A stretch of DNA of 64,000 nucleotides from Adineta steineri (Eukaryota > Rotifera > Eurotatoria > Adinetida > Adinetidae). Location of the stretch: NCBI GenBank assembly GCA_905250115.1, contig CAJNOI010000085.1, positions 125,679 to 189,678 on the forward strand, written 5' to 3'. A program made the translations under genes and the position numbers. Shown here one piece after another: positions 17,033 through 29,500 of the stretch; positions within the stretch are counted from its first letter, which is position 1, and each line of letters starts with the position of its first letter. The notes under the pieces are model-generated. The model was not told the DNA's origin. It ran no database searches and saw nothing but the letters and a program-made list of their open reading frames with translations.

Positions 17033-18849
17033 TTATAATATTGATGATTTACGTAATTGAGATAGAAAACTATATCGTTGGTCAGTTGATTTTTGTTTTG
17101 TTGACGAAGATGGATGTCGTCTTGTCCAACCAATAATCAATGATTTTCTTGATGATAGTTCTTTAGTATTACGAGATTCTTTTCGTACAGATGAAGCAAG
17201 TAGAGGTGTTGATGATTCTTCTTGTGGAAGTTTTAACGATGGTAATCTTGGTGGGAGTGGTGAACATGTACATTGACTATTATCACTCGTACTCGTTGTT
17301 GCTGTTGTTGTTGTAACTGGTTGAGGTGTAAGATATGATCGAGAAAAGTTACTATAAGGTATACTCGTTTGTTGATATAATTGCTGTGAATGATGACAAC
17401 CTATTGGAGACTGATGACGATGATTCATTGTTAATAAATATTCCGGTATACATTCATATTGATGATTTACTGGTGTATCATGACCATTAGTAATCATTTC
17501 TGTTGAGGAAATTTGTTGAGTTTCACTTAATTTCATAACATTCTGAGAGCAAATATTTCCCATTGGCATCAATTGATGAGAATAATAATCATCACAACAA
17601 TTGCATGTATGTGATGTGCACTACAAAGACAAAAAAGATCTTATAATAAATCGAAATAACTTATGCACAATCATAGTATCTCTATATGAGTATGAAAAGA
17701 TTCTTTTCTTTAATTTAACTTAAACTATTCAATAAGCAATCTTTCACAGAATTAATATTCGATTGATGCGTCTACAAAGATATATAATATTAGCATCTTT
17801 TTTGTAAATTAAATAGCAAAGTCATTTCTTGATCGAATACCCTCTATCATCAATGGTAAGTAATAACATGACTTTCATTTATTTATTGATTCACTACAAG
17901 GTCATGCTTCAATATAGTTTGATTATAATCTTATTTTTATTTTCATACAAGCAACTGTATTATTTAATTGTTTATCTATCGATTCATGCGTATAATATCA
18001 ACATATTTTCTTTTTCTAAGCAGTGTAATCAACGAAAAAAAAGGATTTCTTTCTCAGTATTGTTCGATCGATGAATAGAATCTTTGATGACTAATATGAG
18101 AAATTCGAATGTTTTTTTTACCTCGGATTTCATTATCTATTCACCTATAAAAAATATATTCTATTGAATGGGGGAGGGGGACAATAAAAGGATCCAGATG
18201 TTATTGATTTTATCATTGACAAGTGTCTATTATCAATTTCCGTAAGAGATTGATTGATATAAAAAAATGTTTCACACCTGTCTGAGATCTTTTACACCCA
18301 TACTTCATTTTCTAAAGTGTTTTCTCTCATTAACTAAAACAATATATTTGACCTTGAATATTTAATCAACTAGAAAGCATTGTATTACCTTGTAATGTTC
18401 ACTTGTTCTTGTACAATGACGACGATAATGATGAGATTTTGATGATACTGAAGCAGACATAATATAATTTTGATATTGTTTTTCTTCTTTTCTTAATTTT
18501 CTAAAGTATTCCAACGAAGAAAAGATATTTTCAAAAAAAGAAATAGAAATTCTTATTTATACTTAAGACAAATAAAAATAGATATTGCAATAATAATACA
18601 ACAAATAACACTAATTACAGCCAGAATTAAAAGAAAAATATTTAACCAATTGATTGGTGATTCTTCATATTTTTGAAGAATTGTTGGTGATGAAGAATAA
18701 CTAAGAATTTTCAATGATGGTCTTACACATCGACCATTTAATATTTCAACTGTTTGAAAATTTTCAAATAAAGATCCAGATGGTTTTGGAGGTGGACGAA
18801 TTGCAAATAAAGGTGGAGGTGGTAAACGACGTAAACCATCATTCTTCAT
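17033..18849 (-). CDS. uncharacterised single-pass membrane protein (328 aa, start uncertain)
   Basis: Exons on the minus strand: 18849-18563, 18500-18389 and 17620-17033, in matching phase. An N-terminal segment with a PPPP run precedes a strong transmembrane helix (residues ~69-94, INWLNIFLLILAVISVICC). A basic stop-transfer patch (KKLRKEEK), a His/Cys-rich stretch (HTCNCCDDYYSH) and a long Gln/Ser/Thr-rich cytoplasmic tail follow. No known family is recognised. The chosen ATG is directly preceded by a perfect acceptor (TTTTTTTAG), so coding may continue upstream; an in-phase 54-base candidate exon lies at 19025-18972. No signal peptide is seen in the present model. Alternatives: an adaptor or Shisa-like membrane protein. 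Confidence 0.7.
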
Positions 18850-21800
18850 CTAAAAAAATGCCAATAACAATATTTTTGACACTATATTATTAGAAAAAAA
18901 GCTTTTTCGTAGAAATAAATTCATAAGTCACGAACTACACATAGTTATTATCATACATTTCACATACTGACCTTCCCTTTTTCCTTTATTCCATAGAAGA
19001 ATTTTTTATTCCAATGCCACCATTTCTAGATGGGTAACGCCTTTTCACTCAATAAACAATGATGATGACGAAGAAGGAAGATAGCGAGAGAAAAGTAGAG
19101 AGGGGAATAGATATTGTCCTTGGTAGGTGTCCCAGATTAAACTCAACGTTTATACTTCAGATGATTTTCGTCTTTTATAACATTCAACAAGTAGAATATA
19201 TATATATACATATCTCATTATTACGTATTATAACGGGAAAAAAACTATTGAATGACCTAAACACTAGCTGTTATCACTATATACAAGTTGATATCGATGA
19301 AAATTCCTTGTCATCACATGTGCAAGTTGATATTCCATAGCTCAATGAATGTTATGTAAAAATCAGAAGAGAAAGAAAGAAAGAAAAAGAATATATATAT
19401 ACATATACATATACATATATGATTGATTTATCTCTATTGAATCGAATAAGAGCAAAGAGGAAAGAAAAGAAAAAGAATTGTCATTTTAAACATTCACAAA
19501 TGTTTTGCCTCAAGGTCATTTTCTTTACATTCACTTATACAATTGAACAATCGTTTATCATCATATGAGTATGAATGTGCATCCTTCAATTAAGAACTAA
19601 TGACATGTGACAACCCTTTCATTAACACAAGATCAAAATAAGCCAAGGGCAATTCAAGCGAATCGAAAAAAAAATACTATATATTTTTGGATAAGCAACG
19701 TGATGCATAATCTTTTTCTACTATACTAAGCTCTGATACTCGATGCTCAAAGGCACATCGATCTAATCCTATTTGTTATTCGATCCACATACTATATATA
19801 TATTAATGTTCAGATGTATATCGAAAAAGAGAGAGTGAGAATGAGAATGAACTTATCATAATTATATAATCATTTAATTAAAGAAAATGAACTCTTATTC
19901 ACACCTTATGTCATTATTTTGACGACAAAAAAGAAAGAATTCCTACTTGTCTTTATCTATTCACCTAAGATGACCATACACGCAAACATCAATATATAAA
20001 GATTTTAATCTATATTATACAGTCAATTGATTCGTGTATGAAAAAATATGCATATGTTATTCAAGACTTAAAACATTTCCTCTTCATTGAAAAGTTCTCA
20101 AAATGATGTAATCATCATATATGATAAAAACGAGACAAACAATTGAGAAATCATTCAACATCTGTTCAATATATACATACATATAAATTAATAGATGAAA
20201 AACATAATTCATTAATAAAAACTCACCCAATTTTTTCTTCTTCTTCTTCTTCTAAGATGACACTAAATAATTCTACAAGTACTACTTATTATCTACACAT
20301 CAGTATTCGCTCTATTGAACTTTTACTATTATTGATGATTATGCAAAGAATAAGAAGAATAATCTGGTGTGTGCATGTGCACAAAGATGATGAAAGAATT
20401 CTGTTATAGATTCCTTTTTTTTACTCGAGAAAAGAAAGAAAGGAGAGAAATAACGTAGAAATATCTAATGATAATAGGAATCGAAAGGTTCAATAGATAA
20501 AAAAATAAGAAGAAGAAGAAGAATTGTCTTTTGCCTTACTTAGTTCAATACATATATCATCTATATTCTCTGATCCAATATTTGCCAAGTAGTATAAAAA
20601 GAAACAGAACATTTTTTTGTTCTCATCTCATTTCTCTTTCTCTCTTTCTACTTTATTATATGGAATTAGCCTCATTCTTTCTTAGAGAAGGTCAATTCAT
20701 ACATATTTGGACAAATAAAAGAGGTTATTCCGTTGAAAGAATGTCTTTTTAGACAAAAAGAAACATGCGGACACCTACAGTGTCATGTAAGACGATCTTT
20801 TCTTTTACATTCATATCCTACCTTATTATATGTATATGCATTGCGGGGGTATTGACCAGACGAATAGACTGTCTAATCTTTCTTTCTTTTTCGTCTATAT
20901 GTGTTTGACAATGTGAACATATGCTTAGATGTTTATTGAACGTGGCGAGTGTTTGACAAATATTGAATGTAATCCAACTGTATTTTAATTTGATTTTTTT
21001 CTTCTTTGAAGAAAAGTCTTTTTTATTCAAACGAAAGAAAATTATTTTCCATACATATAATATTTATAAATATTCGGACCTTCAGAATATTTGTTGAGTT
21101 ATGACACAAAAAAAAGAAGAATGTGATAATGATCTAATCAAAAGGGTATAGATTAAATTATGACCGAAACAGCTGGACAATGTCAAGTGGGAATAATATT
21201 GAGCTAGAGGCATGAGCGGTTCGAAATGAAAAAAGAAATTGCTTATGTGTCAATGATTCTCTTAGGATAGGACAAGATATGTCATAGATACGGACAGGTC
21301 AATCTCTTCGGGCAACATAACTACTAAGTATGTCATTGCTCACATTGTGTGCAGACAAATGAGGAATCCTATCATGAACAATGTCTATTCAAGAAAAAGA
21401 AAAGCTATGATCTTTTATGAATGAAAAAAAGATTATTCTACCAATAATTTCTTTTTTTTGTTATAGACACTTATTAATGAAAACAATACTTTCGTGATTC
21501 GATTGAATTTATGAAAAATTTCTTCTTCGTATTCATTTATTAATCTATATATATTTTTTAGTTTTAACAAGAAAGAAAAAAGAATGAGTTCCTATTTAAA
21601 ATAAATCCGATCGGAAATTATATTCTTTCTTTGTTTCATTTTAACAAGTCATTTCAGTTGTTCTATTCTACGATAATAGTTTATTATGTAACATTAATAC
21701 TTGTTAAATAAGAGAAAAGACCTAACACATCGAATATATTACTAAATAACTTCATTATATTCTTAGACAATTATCGATTCTATTACTTTTTTTTTTCAAG

Positions 21801-22549
21801 AGTATTTAATATAATTAACATCTCTGGAATTCATTTTTAACGGTTGAATTCTAGACTTAATATTAATTATTTACAAAATGAGAATTACCAAGAATAGAAG
21901 GTTTCGATTTATAAAATGAATTATTCCAATAAAATCTTTATTATAAATAAATCCAAATGAGGCTAAGAAAATTCTACAAGTAGTCATGCCTATAGTATAT
22001 ATATCTACTAAAAATTTTACGAAAAATAACGATGTCACATTGATCGTGTCATCAGTATTAATTAATTAATCGTAGTTATACAGTTTATTTTAATCGAAAT
22101 ACTATATCTATAATTTTCCAATGACTATCTGAGTGTCATACATGTCATTTTTCACAGACTACCTACACGTCATACTTGTCACATTTAAATCCACCCTAAA
22201 TGTCATACCATACGACATTCAGATCGCTTCTAAACAAATTATATAATACTTAATAAAATATATTCATGTTAGAATAAAAGCAAGACTGAACAATTATTCT
22301 CAACGATTCTGGTAATAATTGTGCATTTCTCCGGCGAAGTTTGAACTTTGTATTTATTGAGTAACATATACCAAAACAAAATAACATACTGTATATTTTT
22401 TGATTGCACATTGTCATTGTAATTAATAATGAATCAAGAAAAAAAATATCGATATTTACTTTTATACGCAATCATGCATGTCCCTCGCATATATAACATG
22501 ATATATAGATTCGTTAGTAAACATATAATGAAATACGAATTAATCAAGG
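18850..22549. other. long non-coding region
   Basis: About 3.7 kb of AT-rich sequence with short (AT)n, GAAGAA and TTCTTC runs. Apart from a possible upstream exon of the membrane protein at 18972-19025, no gene or RNA is recognisable. The divergent genes on both sides suggest it holds two promoters. Confidence 0.5.
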
Positions 22550-22866
22550 ATGCATCTAAAATCAATCGGACGAAAATTATCGGACGAGGAAAAGAAAGAA
22601 CATGAATGGGCTACTACAATGTATTTTCAAATGATGATTCCTGTAATAATTCTTATTATTGCTTTATTCTTAGCTATTTTGAATGAAAAACCGGTAAGAG
22701 TTTTATTTTCTGTTAAAATTTGTAATACATTTTATTTTTTTAGAACAAAAATAATACACAGTATGGAGCAAATGATAACATATTAACAATAACTTGGAAA
22801 ATTATCTATGAAAAATTTATATTAGCCAGAATTACACACAAACAAAATCAGAGTACACAAGATTGA
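22550..22866 (+). CDS. small single-pass membrane protein (88 aa)
   Basis: Two exons, 22550-22693 and 22744-22866, join in phase 0 across a 50-base intron with gtaaga and ttttttag signals. The N terminus is charged (LSDEEKKEHEW). A hydrophobic helix covers residues ~26-44 (MMIPVIILIIALFLAIL), and a polar C-terminal tail follows. No signal peptide or known domain is present. Clean splice sites, a sharp hydropathy pattern and an ATTGAATAAA poly(A)-type signal about 90 bases after the stop support a real gene. It resembles the general layout of small integral membrane proteins, but no orthologue is recognised. Confidence 0.65.
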
Positions 22867-25059
22867 TTATTTCGGTGATATATAAAAATTTATACTTTTT
22901 TTTATCTAATCTTTATGTTTACATGTTTTTGTTTTTCTCTTTTTGTATGATATTGAATAAACAATAGTGATAACATATAGATTTATATCTTAGGTCGCAA
23001 AGATCGAAAGAAAAATATGAAGACATAGCGTATATAGTTATGGCGAAGAAAGATAGAATTACAAGTAACTATCGATATTGATCTATCTTATCAAAATTCT
23101 TCTTCATCTGTCTACATAACATAGAACTACAATGTTGAAACACCATTTTTTTGTACCAATATCAAGTAATGAAAAATATATAATCAAAATTATTAGTAGA
23201 ATAAGTTTGGACAAATCTCTGATATTGTTTGACATGTTCTACATTCAAATAATTATAAGTATTGTTATACCTTTTCTTTTAATTTTTCTTCAAATTATTT
23301 ATCTACACATGTAAACAGATAGAGTAGGTTCGACTATGCCCTCTTTCTTTCTCTTCATTTATCTAAATATGTAAGCAGACAAAAAACATATGCGTCGTAT
23401 GTTCTACATGATCGAGTACAGCATAAATTGAATTTAGTATGTAATAATATGAAACATCGAAATATGATGTGATATATTAAATGCGAAACAGAAACTTGAG
23501 AGAAAAGATTTATATTCAAACAAATGGAATTCGTTACATGTCTAATTGATTTATCGATGTCCGTCATTTATAAATTAATAGATAAAATTATTCTTCAGTG
23601 TTAATTTTTTGATTTTACTATACATCTCTACATTTTATCATTGATTTCAACGCAATAGTATAACTATATAGTCATCTAAGGATACTAAAATATTGTGTCT
23701 AAGTAGTTCGAGCATATTATTAGCATATTATTATATTTTTTCTTCGGCTCTTATACGCATGCAAAAACAAATTTTATTTCCTTAAGAAACCATGTTCAAT
23801 AACAGATTCATAAAAATGATTAGATGAATAAATCTTATTATTATTCTTCTATCTATTTCGAAAAAATATAATTTCTTTTCGCACATTTTTATCAATTATA
23901 TAAGGTCAACATGCCTTATCATCAGTTAAGTATTATATTCTAATTGATTATTAGACAATAAATTTTCGTCTATCTTCTTTCATGATAAATATATATATAT
24001 AACTTTTAAAAAAAAGTTAACTGCATCATGATATATATGCATGAATAAACAGACTAAAAATATTTTACAACTAAATGGAAATAATATTAATGTGCATCTG
24101 GTTCTAAATATAGTTAGTTAATTTTTTATGTAGGTCATATATATATCTATTAACTTTTAATAAGTAATGCCTGGTAATATCATTATCCATCTGATGGTTT
24201 ATTATCAAATTGCATGAATAAATTTATATATATATATTTAAAAAGCATTTTTGATTTTAAATAGTAATTACTTTAGTTTTTTTCTAATAATAACTTTCTT
24301 TCTTTCTTTCTTTGATCTTATTATTTCAAAAAAGAACTTAAACTGAATTCTTCTGTGTATTCCAATATTTAACAAAGAAATTGTAATTAGATAAGATTCT
24401 TTTCTCTAGAAAAACGAGAAGAATAATTTTCGATTTCCCATTTGATCATAAAATGAATAGAAATAATTTTTCATCATCATAATTATTTCTTGAGTCTGGC
24501 TCTCGGCGTTAATTTACGAAAAAAGAAAGAGAGAAAACGAAAAACTCAGACATTTAAAATAAAGAAGTAATACAATAAAAAATAATGAAATGATTGCGAG
24601 CGAAAAAGAATAGAAGGAAAAGCACGCACACACATACATTTACAGAAAAAAAAGAAAAAAAAAACAAATAAGAAAGGAAACGCGCAAGTTAGATACGTCA
24701 AATAAACAACAAAAACAACATTGACGACAAGCAGCCAGAAGAAAAATCAAGATATAAGATACACCGCACACACGACAGCAAAAGAAATAAAGCCGTCTCC
24801 GATCAATATACTTGACTAGTCGCACTCTAGGTAGTTTGAAAATAAGAACAAGAAAAAAAGTAAGAAGAAAAAAAGAAAAGCCAAAATATGAATAAAAGAA
24901 GAATCGACCGGCGCTTGTCGAGATTGACAAAAGAATAAAACGAAAGCTAGAGAAACAAGAAGCTGAGCGACGACGATACTTGGTATCTGGATATACGCGA
25001 GAATGGTTTTTTTTTATTATAAAAGAAAAGAAGTGATAAGTATTGTATATATATTTCGT
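22867..25059. other. non-coding intergenic sequence between convergent genes
   Basis: Two convergent 3' ends with low-complexity AT-rich DNA, a TTTC microsatellite near 24298-24313 and purine-rich tracts at 24520-24960. The open frame at 24640-24930 is a translation of the purine tract's complement and is not credible. Confidence 0.5.
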
Positions 25060-26551
25060 CTAATAAAGACCACTGGCACGGAGATTATTTGTTATGATGA
25101 CATCAGTAACAGCATCACTAGAATAGAGAGAGAAGAAAAAAGATAGTAAGATTTATATCTATTTTTGCTAAATAACTTACAATACAAATTGAACATTCTC
25201 CGTATCTGTAGCGCATGTTAGATGACAGTAAATTTCCTAAGTAGAGAAAAAAAGAGTTTGTTTTATTTTTAAGCCAAAAACTTTTATAACAAACTTTTTG
25301 TTCGCTCTTATTCTGTGCCACGAATTGAGCTTGGATATATTCGCTTGCTTCGGTATAATCATCTTTACCTTGGTATTCTGGAAAACATTTTCTATAAAGA
25401 AAAAAAACTTTCTTCAGTTAGAAAAAAAAGTCTAAAACAATCTTCTTACCTTAAACTTGATCGTGTGATTTTTTCAGAGAATAAATCTTTTTTATTCAAA
25501 AAGAGAATAATCGATGTGTTAACAAACCATTTATTATTACAAATTGAATCGAATAGACGAAGAGATTCATGCATACGATTAGTTGTTTCATCTTCAACAA
25601 GTACCTTTTAATAGTAAAATTAAGGTTATATTCATTTTTCAATTTTTTTCTAAATATTTACTTGATCATATTCACTTAAAGCAACAATAAATATAATTGC
25701 AGTTACATCTTCGAAACAATGAATCCATTTTTTACGTTCAGATCTTTGACCACCAACATCAAATACACGAAAATTAAGATCTAAAAATATATATATCTTT
25801 GTATATTTAAATTTTTCTTTGCAAATTAATATGAAACCTTTAAATGTAAAATTAATTTCAACAATTCCAGTTGTTTTAACACGTGTTCGTAAAACATCTT
25901 GTATACTTGGTAAATATTGTGGTGAGCCAATTTCTTCTAATTTATCAAGAAAATATTTCGCTGAATCATTTAATTGATATTCATTTGAACGAGTAAAACA
26001 TGTTTGAACACCAATATCATTCCATAATTTTTTCATTGCATCGAGTAATTCACTTTCAAATGGTTCCGTATCGGCCATACGAGAAATTTTGTCCAATACT
26101 AAACAATTTAAAATTATTAACTTTCTTCTTCTTCTTCTTTTTTTTGGAATTCTTACCCATAGCAGCATCTCGTTCACGATCATTTGAGCCAAATTGAACG
26201 TTAAGAGTTTCCATAGCTCGAATAATAGTTGCTAATGATTGAATTGTATTTGAATAAACAACTTCTCGATACTGTTCAAAATCTTCTTTTGAATATCCAT
26301 CCATATGAATAATTTTCATTTGTTTTAATATTGTTGATTTACCAGATTCACCAGCACCTGTTCAAGTATTTATTTAAAACAAAAAATAGAATTGGCTTTT
26401 CTTTTTTTTTTAATTAATTTTTACCGAGCAAAAGTAATTTGACATCTTTAGCTGCTCGTTCAGCATCTTCTTTCAATTGTTTATCTAATGCTTTACTTCT
26501 TTCCATAGCTTCACGCTCTTCAGCGTTCATACCAGATGCACAAAGACCCAT
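25060..26551 (-). CDS. heterotrimeric G-protein alpha subunit, Go-like, with Ser in place of the C-terminal Cys (357 aa)
   Basis: Exons on the minus strand: 26551-26425, 26357-26157, 26098-25838, 25780-25662, 25604-25450, 25391-25295, 25236-25181 and 25117-25060. MGLC start: Gly2 for myristoylation and Cys4 for palmitoylation. P-loop GAGESGKS begins at 43, switch I is [16 protein letters not shown] has catalytic Q208, then NKKD and TCATDT. All GTP-binding motifs are intact. [17 protein letters not shown] and the ending NLRASGLY place it nearest Go. In vertebrate Gi/Go the fourth residue from the end is the cysteine ADP-ribosylated by pertussis toxin; here it is S354, read from an AGT codon. 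The protein would couple seven-helix receptors to second messengers and ion channels at the plasma membrane. Length matches the family (~354). Confidence 0.95.
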
Positions 26552-29500
26552 TGTTGATGGAAGTAACTTTTTACGTAACTATATTAGACAAAAATATATT
26601 GATAAAAAATATTCTCAGGTAACCCGACAAATAGAAAATTTATAATAAACTGCTAATATTTATTGTGACTATCTTATTCGGAATAACGAACTTAATAATT
26701 ACTCACTTAGTAGATCAATCGAAGAACACATATTCATTTCGACGAAAAAGAATATATTTATTAATATTGAGTAAAAATAGAATTCTATGTATACTTCTCA
26801 AATAAATAATAATAATTCTCCAGACTTTACCCTATCAAGATTATTTTATTGAAGTATTTTTTTTTCCTTTTACACGAAAGTAACAAAGTGCTTTTTGTTA
26901 TTTTCCCTTACTTCCGTTTATCGACACACACACAGACAGAAATACATCTAAAAACGCCTACGGTCTTCTTTTTTTGTGTTCCATATAAATATATATATAT
27001 TTATAACGTTCTTTTGGTTTTGATGATCGGAAAAAATAGAAATCGCGTGCTACAAATCACCTTAACTAATTAGATAGTTACGAAAAAAAAGCGAGGGAAT
27101 TCTTTTTAATTTCTGATTAAATTTAGTAATAACGAAGAAACAAACCTCCGACATGCATTTATTTTCGAATGTTGTTTATGATGTTCTCTATTTCTTTCCC
27201 TTTCATTTTTTATCTATTTAGTGTTTGTGATACTTATTAATAGTAGAACTATTCCCTGTATTTTTTTTCAACAATCTCTTATTTCTCTTATTTATATCGG
27301 TATTGGTAACTAGTTAGAATTGAAAGAGGAAAAAGAAAAACCTGTGAAATTGTGTGCGTGAGTAGTGTATATTATTTGACAGATATGTTGAATAAGAACA
27401 GAAAGATTTTTTTTTATCCGGTATTTCTCTTCTACTTACCATATTGAATTATTTTATATTCTTTTTTTTCCTCTTCTTCTTCTTCTTCTTCTTCTGTTGC
27501 TAGTGTTATTTTAAATACAAGAAAGAAAAACACACCGTACTGTCAACGTTCTTCGGTAGTTAACTCATTTACTTGAAATGTTTCTGTGCTACGCGTTCCT
27601 ATAACAGAATATTTTCTTTCTTCTTCGCCTTTTCTTTACACTTTTTCTTCTTCTTCTTCTTCTTTTTCATTATTATACTGCCGGACGGATTTTTTTTTCC
27701 TAGAACTATCGTTGTCACTAAAAAACAGGATTAGTTTCTATGATGAAGATAACAAACATCATTAATTGTTATCATACGACTAGTCTAGTATATGACAATT
27801 CAACACGATGATAAGGTTTATTAAAAAGTAAAAACTAAATAATTTGATTAATTAATTGAACACTTGAGAAAAAATCGTGTGTGTAAGAAAAAAAAGAAGA
27901 AGAAATTTTATATTCTTTTTATATCTACTTATTAGAAAAACCTAAAAATAAATCTACCTGGAAAGGAATATATATTTATGTTGTTACGAAAGTTTGATTT
28001 GATGTTATTAACGGACGTTCAATAATCTATATTTGAAAGAATAATAAATTAGATAATTGAATTTTAAATAGGATATATATATGTACCCTTTAAATTTGAA
28101 ATAATAAAACATTGTTTGACAATTTCATTTAAGAAAGTTTTATATCTAGAAGAAAAAAAAACAATATCATCGTAATTTCTTTTTTTTCAGTATATATTGT
28201 TGATACTTGTGAATTAAAGAAATGCGGAGAAGAAAAAAGAAGATGGAATTGCTTTTACTATTAGATGCTAGTAGTGATGGTAGAACTAATATTGTTGTTA
28301 TTGTGTTGTGGGTTGTCGTCTGCTATACTATGCACACTACACAGATAAAGAGAGAGAAAAAAACGAGAAGAGATAGAAGAGAAAAGCTTTCTCTATTTAT
28401 GATGCTTCGTTTTTTTACGGAAAATTCTTTCTTTCTCGCTATTTAGCCAATAAGCAGTGGTTGGATCTGAACTACTCGCGCTCGTTCGTTTGCTTATTGC
28501 AATTCTTTTTTCCTATTCTTTTCTTCTTTTTCTTCTCTCGTAATAGAGTCGATAATAGTTCACACTCGTCGTCGGTCGGGTAACAGCTGCCGGCGAGCTA
28601 TCCTCTCGCCCGTAGACTCTTCGCTGATGCCGCCTTTCTGCCTTTTCTCTTCTCCTCTTCCTCCTTTCTTTTTGTTGTCAGTAAGCAATGACGACGGACG
28701 GACGGACGGTCTGTAGCACGACGATAGAATTTCTTCTTCATTAATGTGATTAGACTACTGCTACTGCTCGACGACGCGCAGCGTTCTGTACGACCATCAT
28801 CGTCGAGCAGGCAACACCACAAGATAAGAGCGGTGATAGTGCTGTTAGAAGAGAGCACTATTACCATCCGTATTCAATAGAAAATATTAGTAAAAGAAGA
28901 GGAAAAGAGAGGATACATGCATTCTCAGGCGAATAGACACAGACAGACAAACGAGCGAAGATGTCAAAATATAGAATGGAAAAGAAAAGAAAAGAAAGAA
29001 AGAGATAGACAGAAACTTGATTATACTGACAAAGAGATCGTAGTCGACGAACACACTAATGAATAATATTTCTATATTTTTATATCAAGATAAATTAGAC
29101 TATCTTTCCGACTCATTGATTTTTCTCGTATCTTCAATTAGACGAACTAAAATATATCATGATTCATTAATATTCAAATACTTTGACAAATTCCTCTAGG
29201 GATCTAATTAAAATAAATTTCTTTTTTTCCTAAAGATATTATTATTATACCAATGGATACATCTATATTTGAAGAAGAACTTCACTTGATATCAAACATA
29301 TAGTCTATAATTCATTCATGACTATCATGGAAGAAGAGAAAAAAATCATACTCAGGGTTATATTGATACATTATGCGAAGAAAGAGCAGCTGCGTTGTGA
29401 TTTGTATGAATAAAAAAATAGAAAAAAGAAAATCTGTCGAACTTAAAGAAAATTTTCTAACTCATTGATGTCATATTATTATTCGTGCTTAAATAAAAGA

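Noticed and set aside
24640-24930. Phe/Cys-rich minus-strand frame that looks like a membrane protein
   Set aside because: It is complementary to a purine-rich low-complexity tract and lies among convergent 3' ends without splice or start support.
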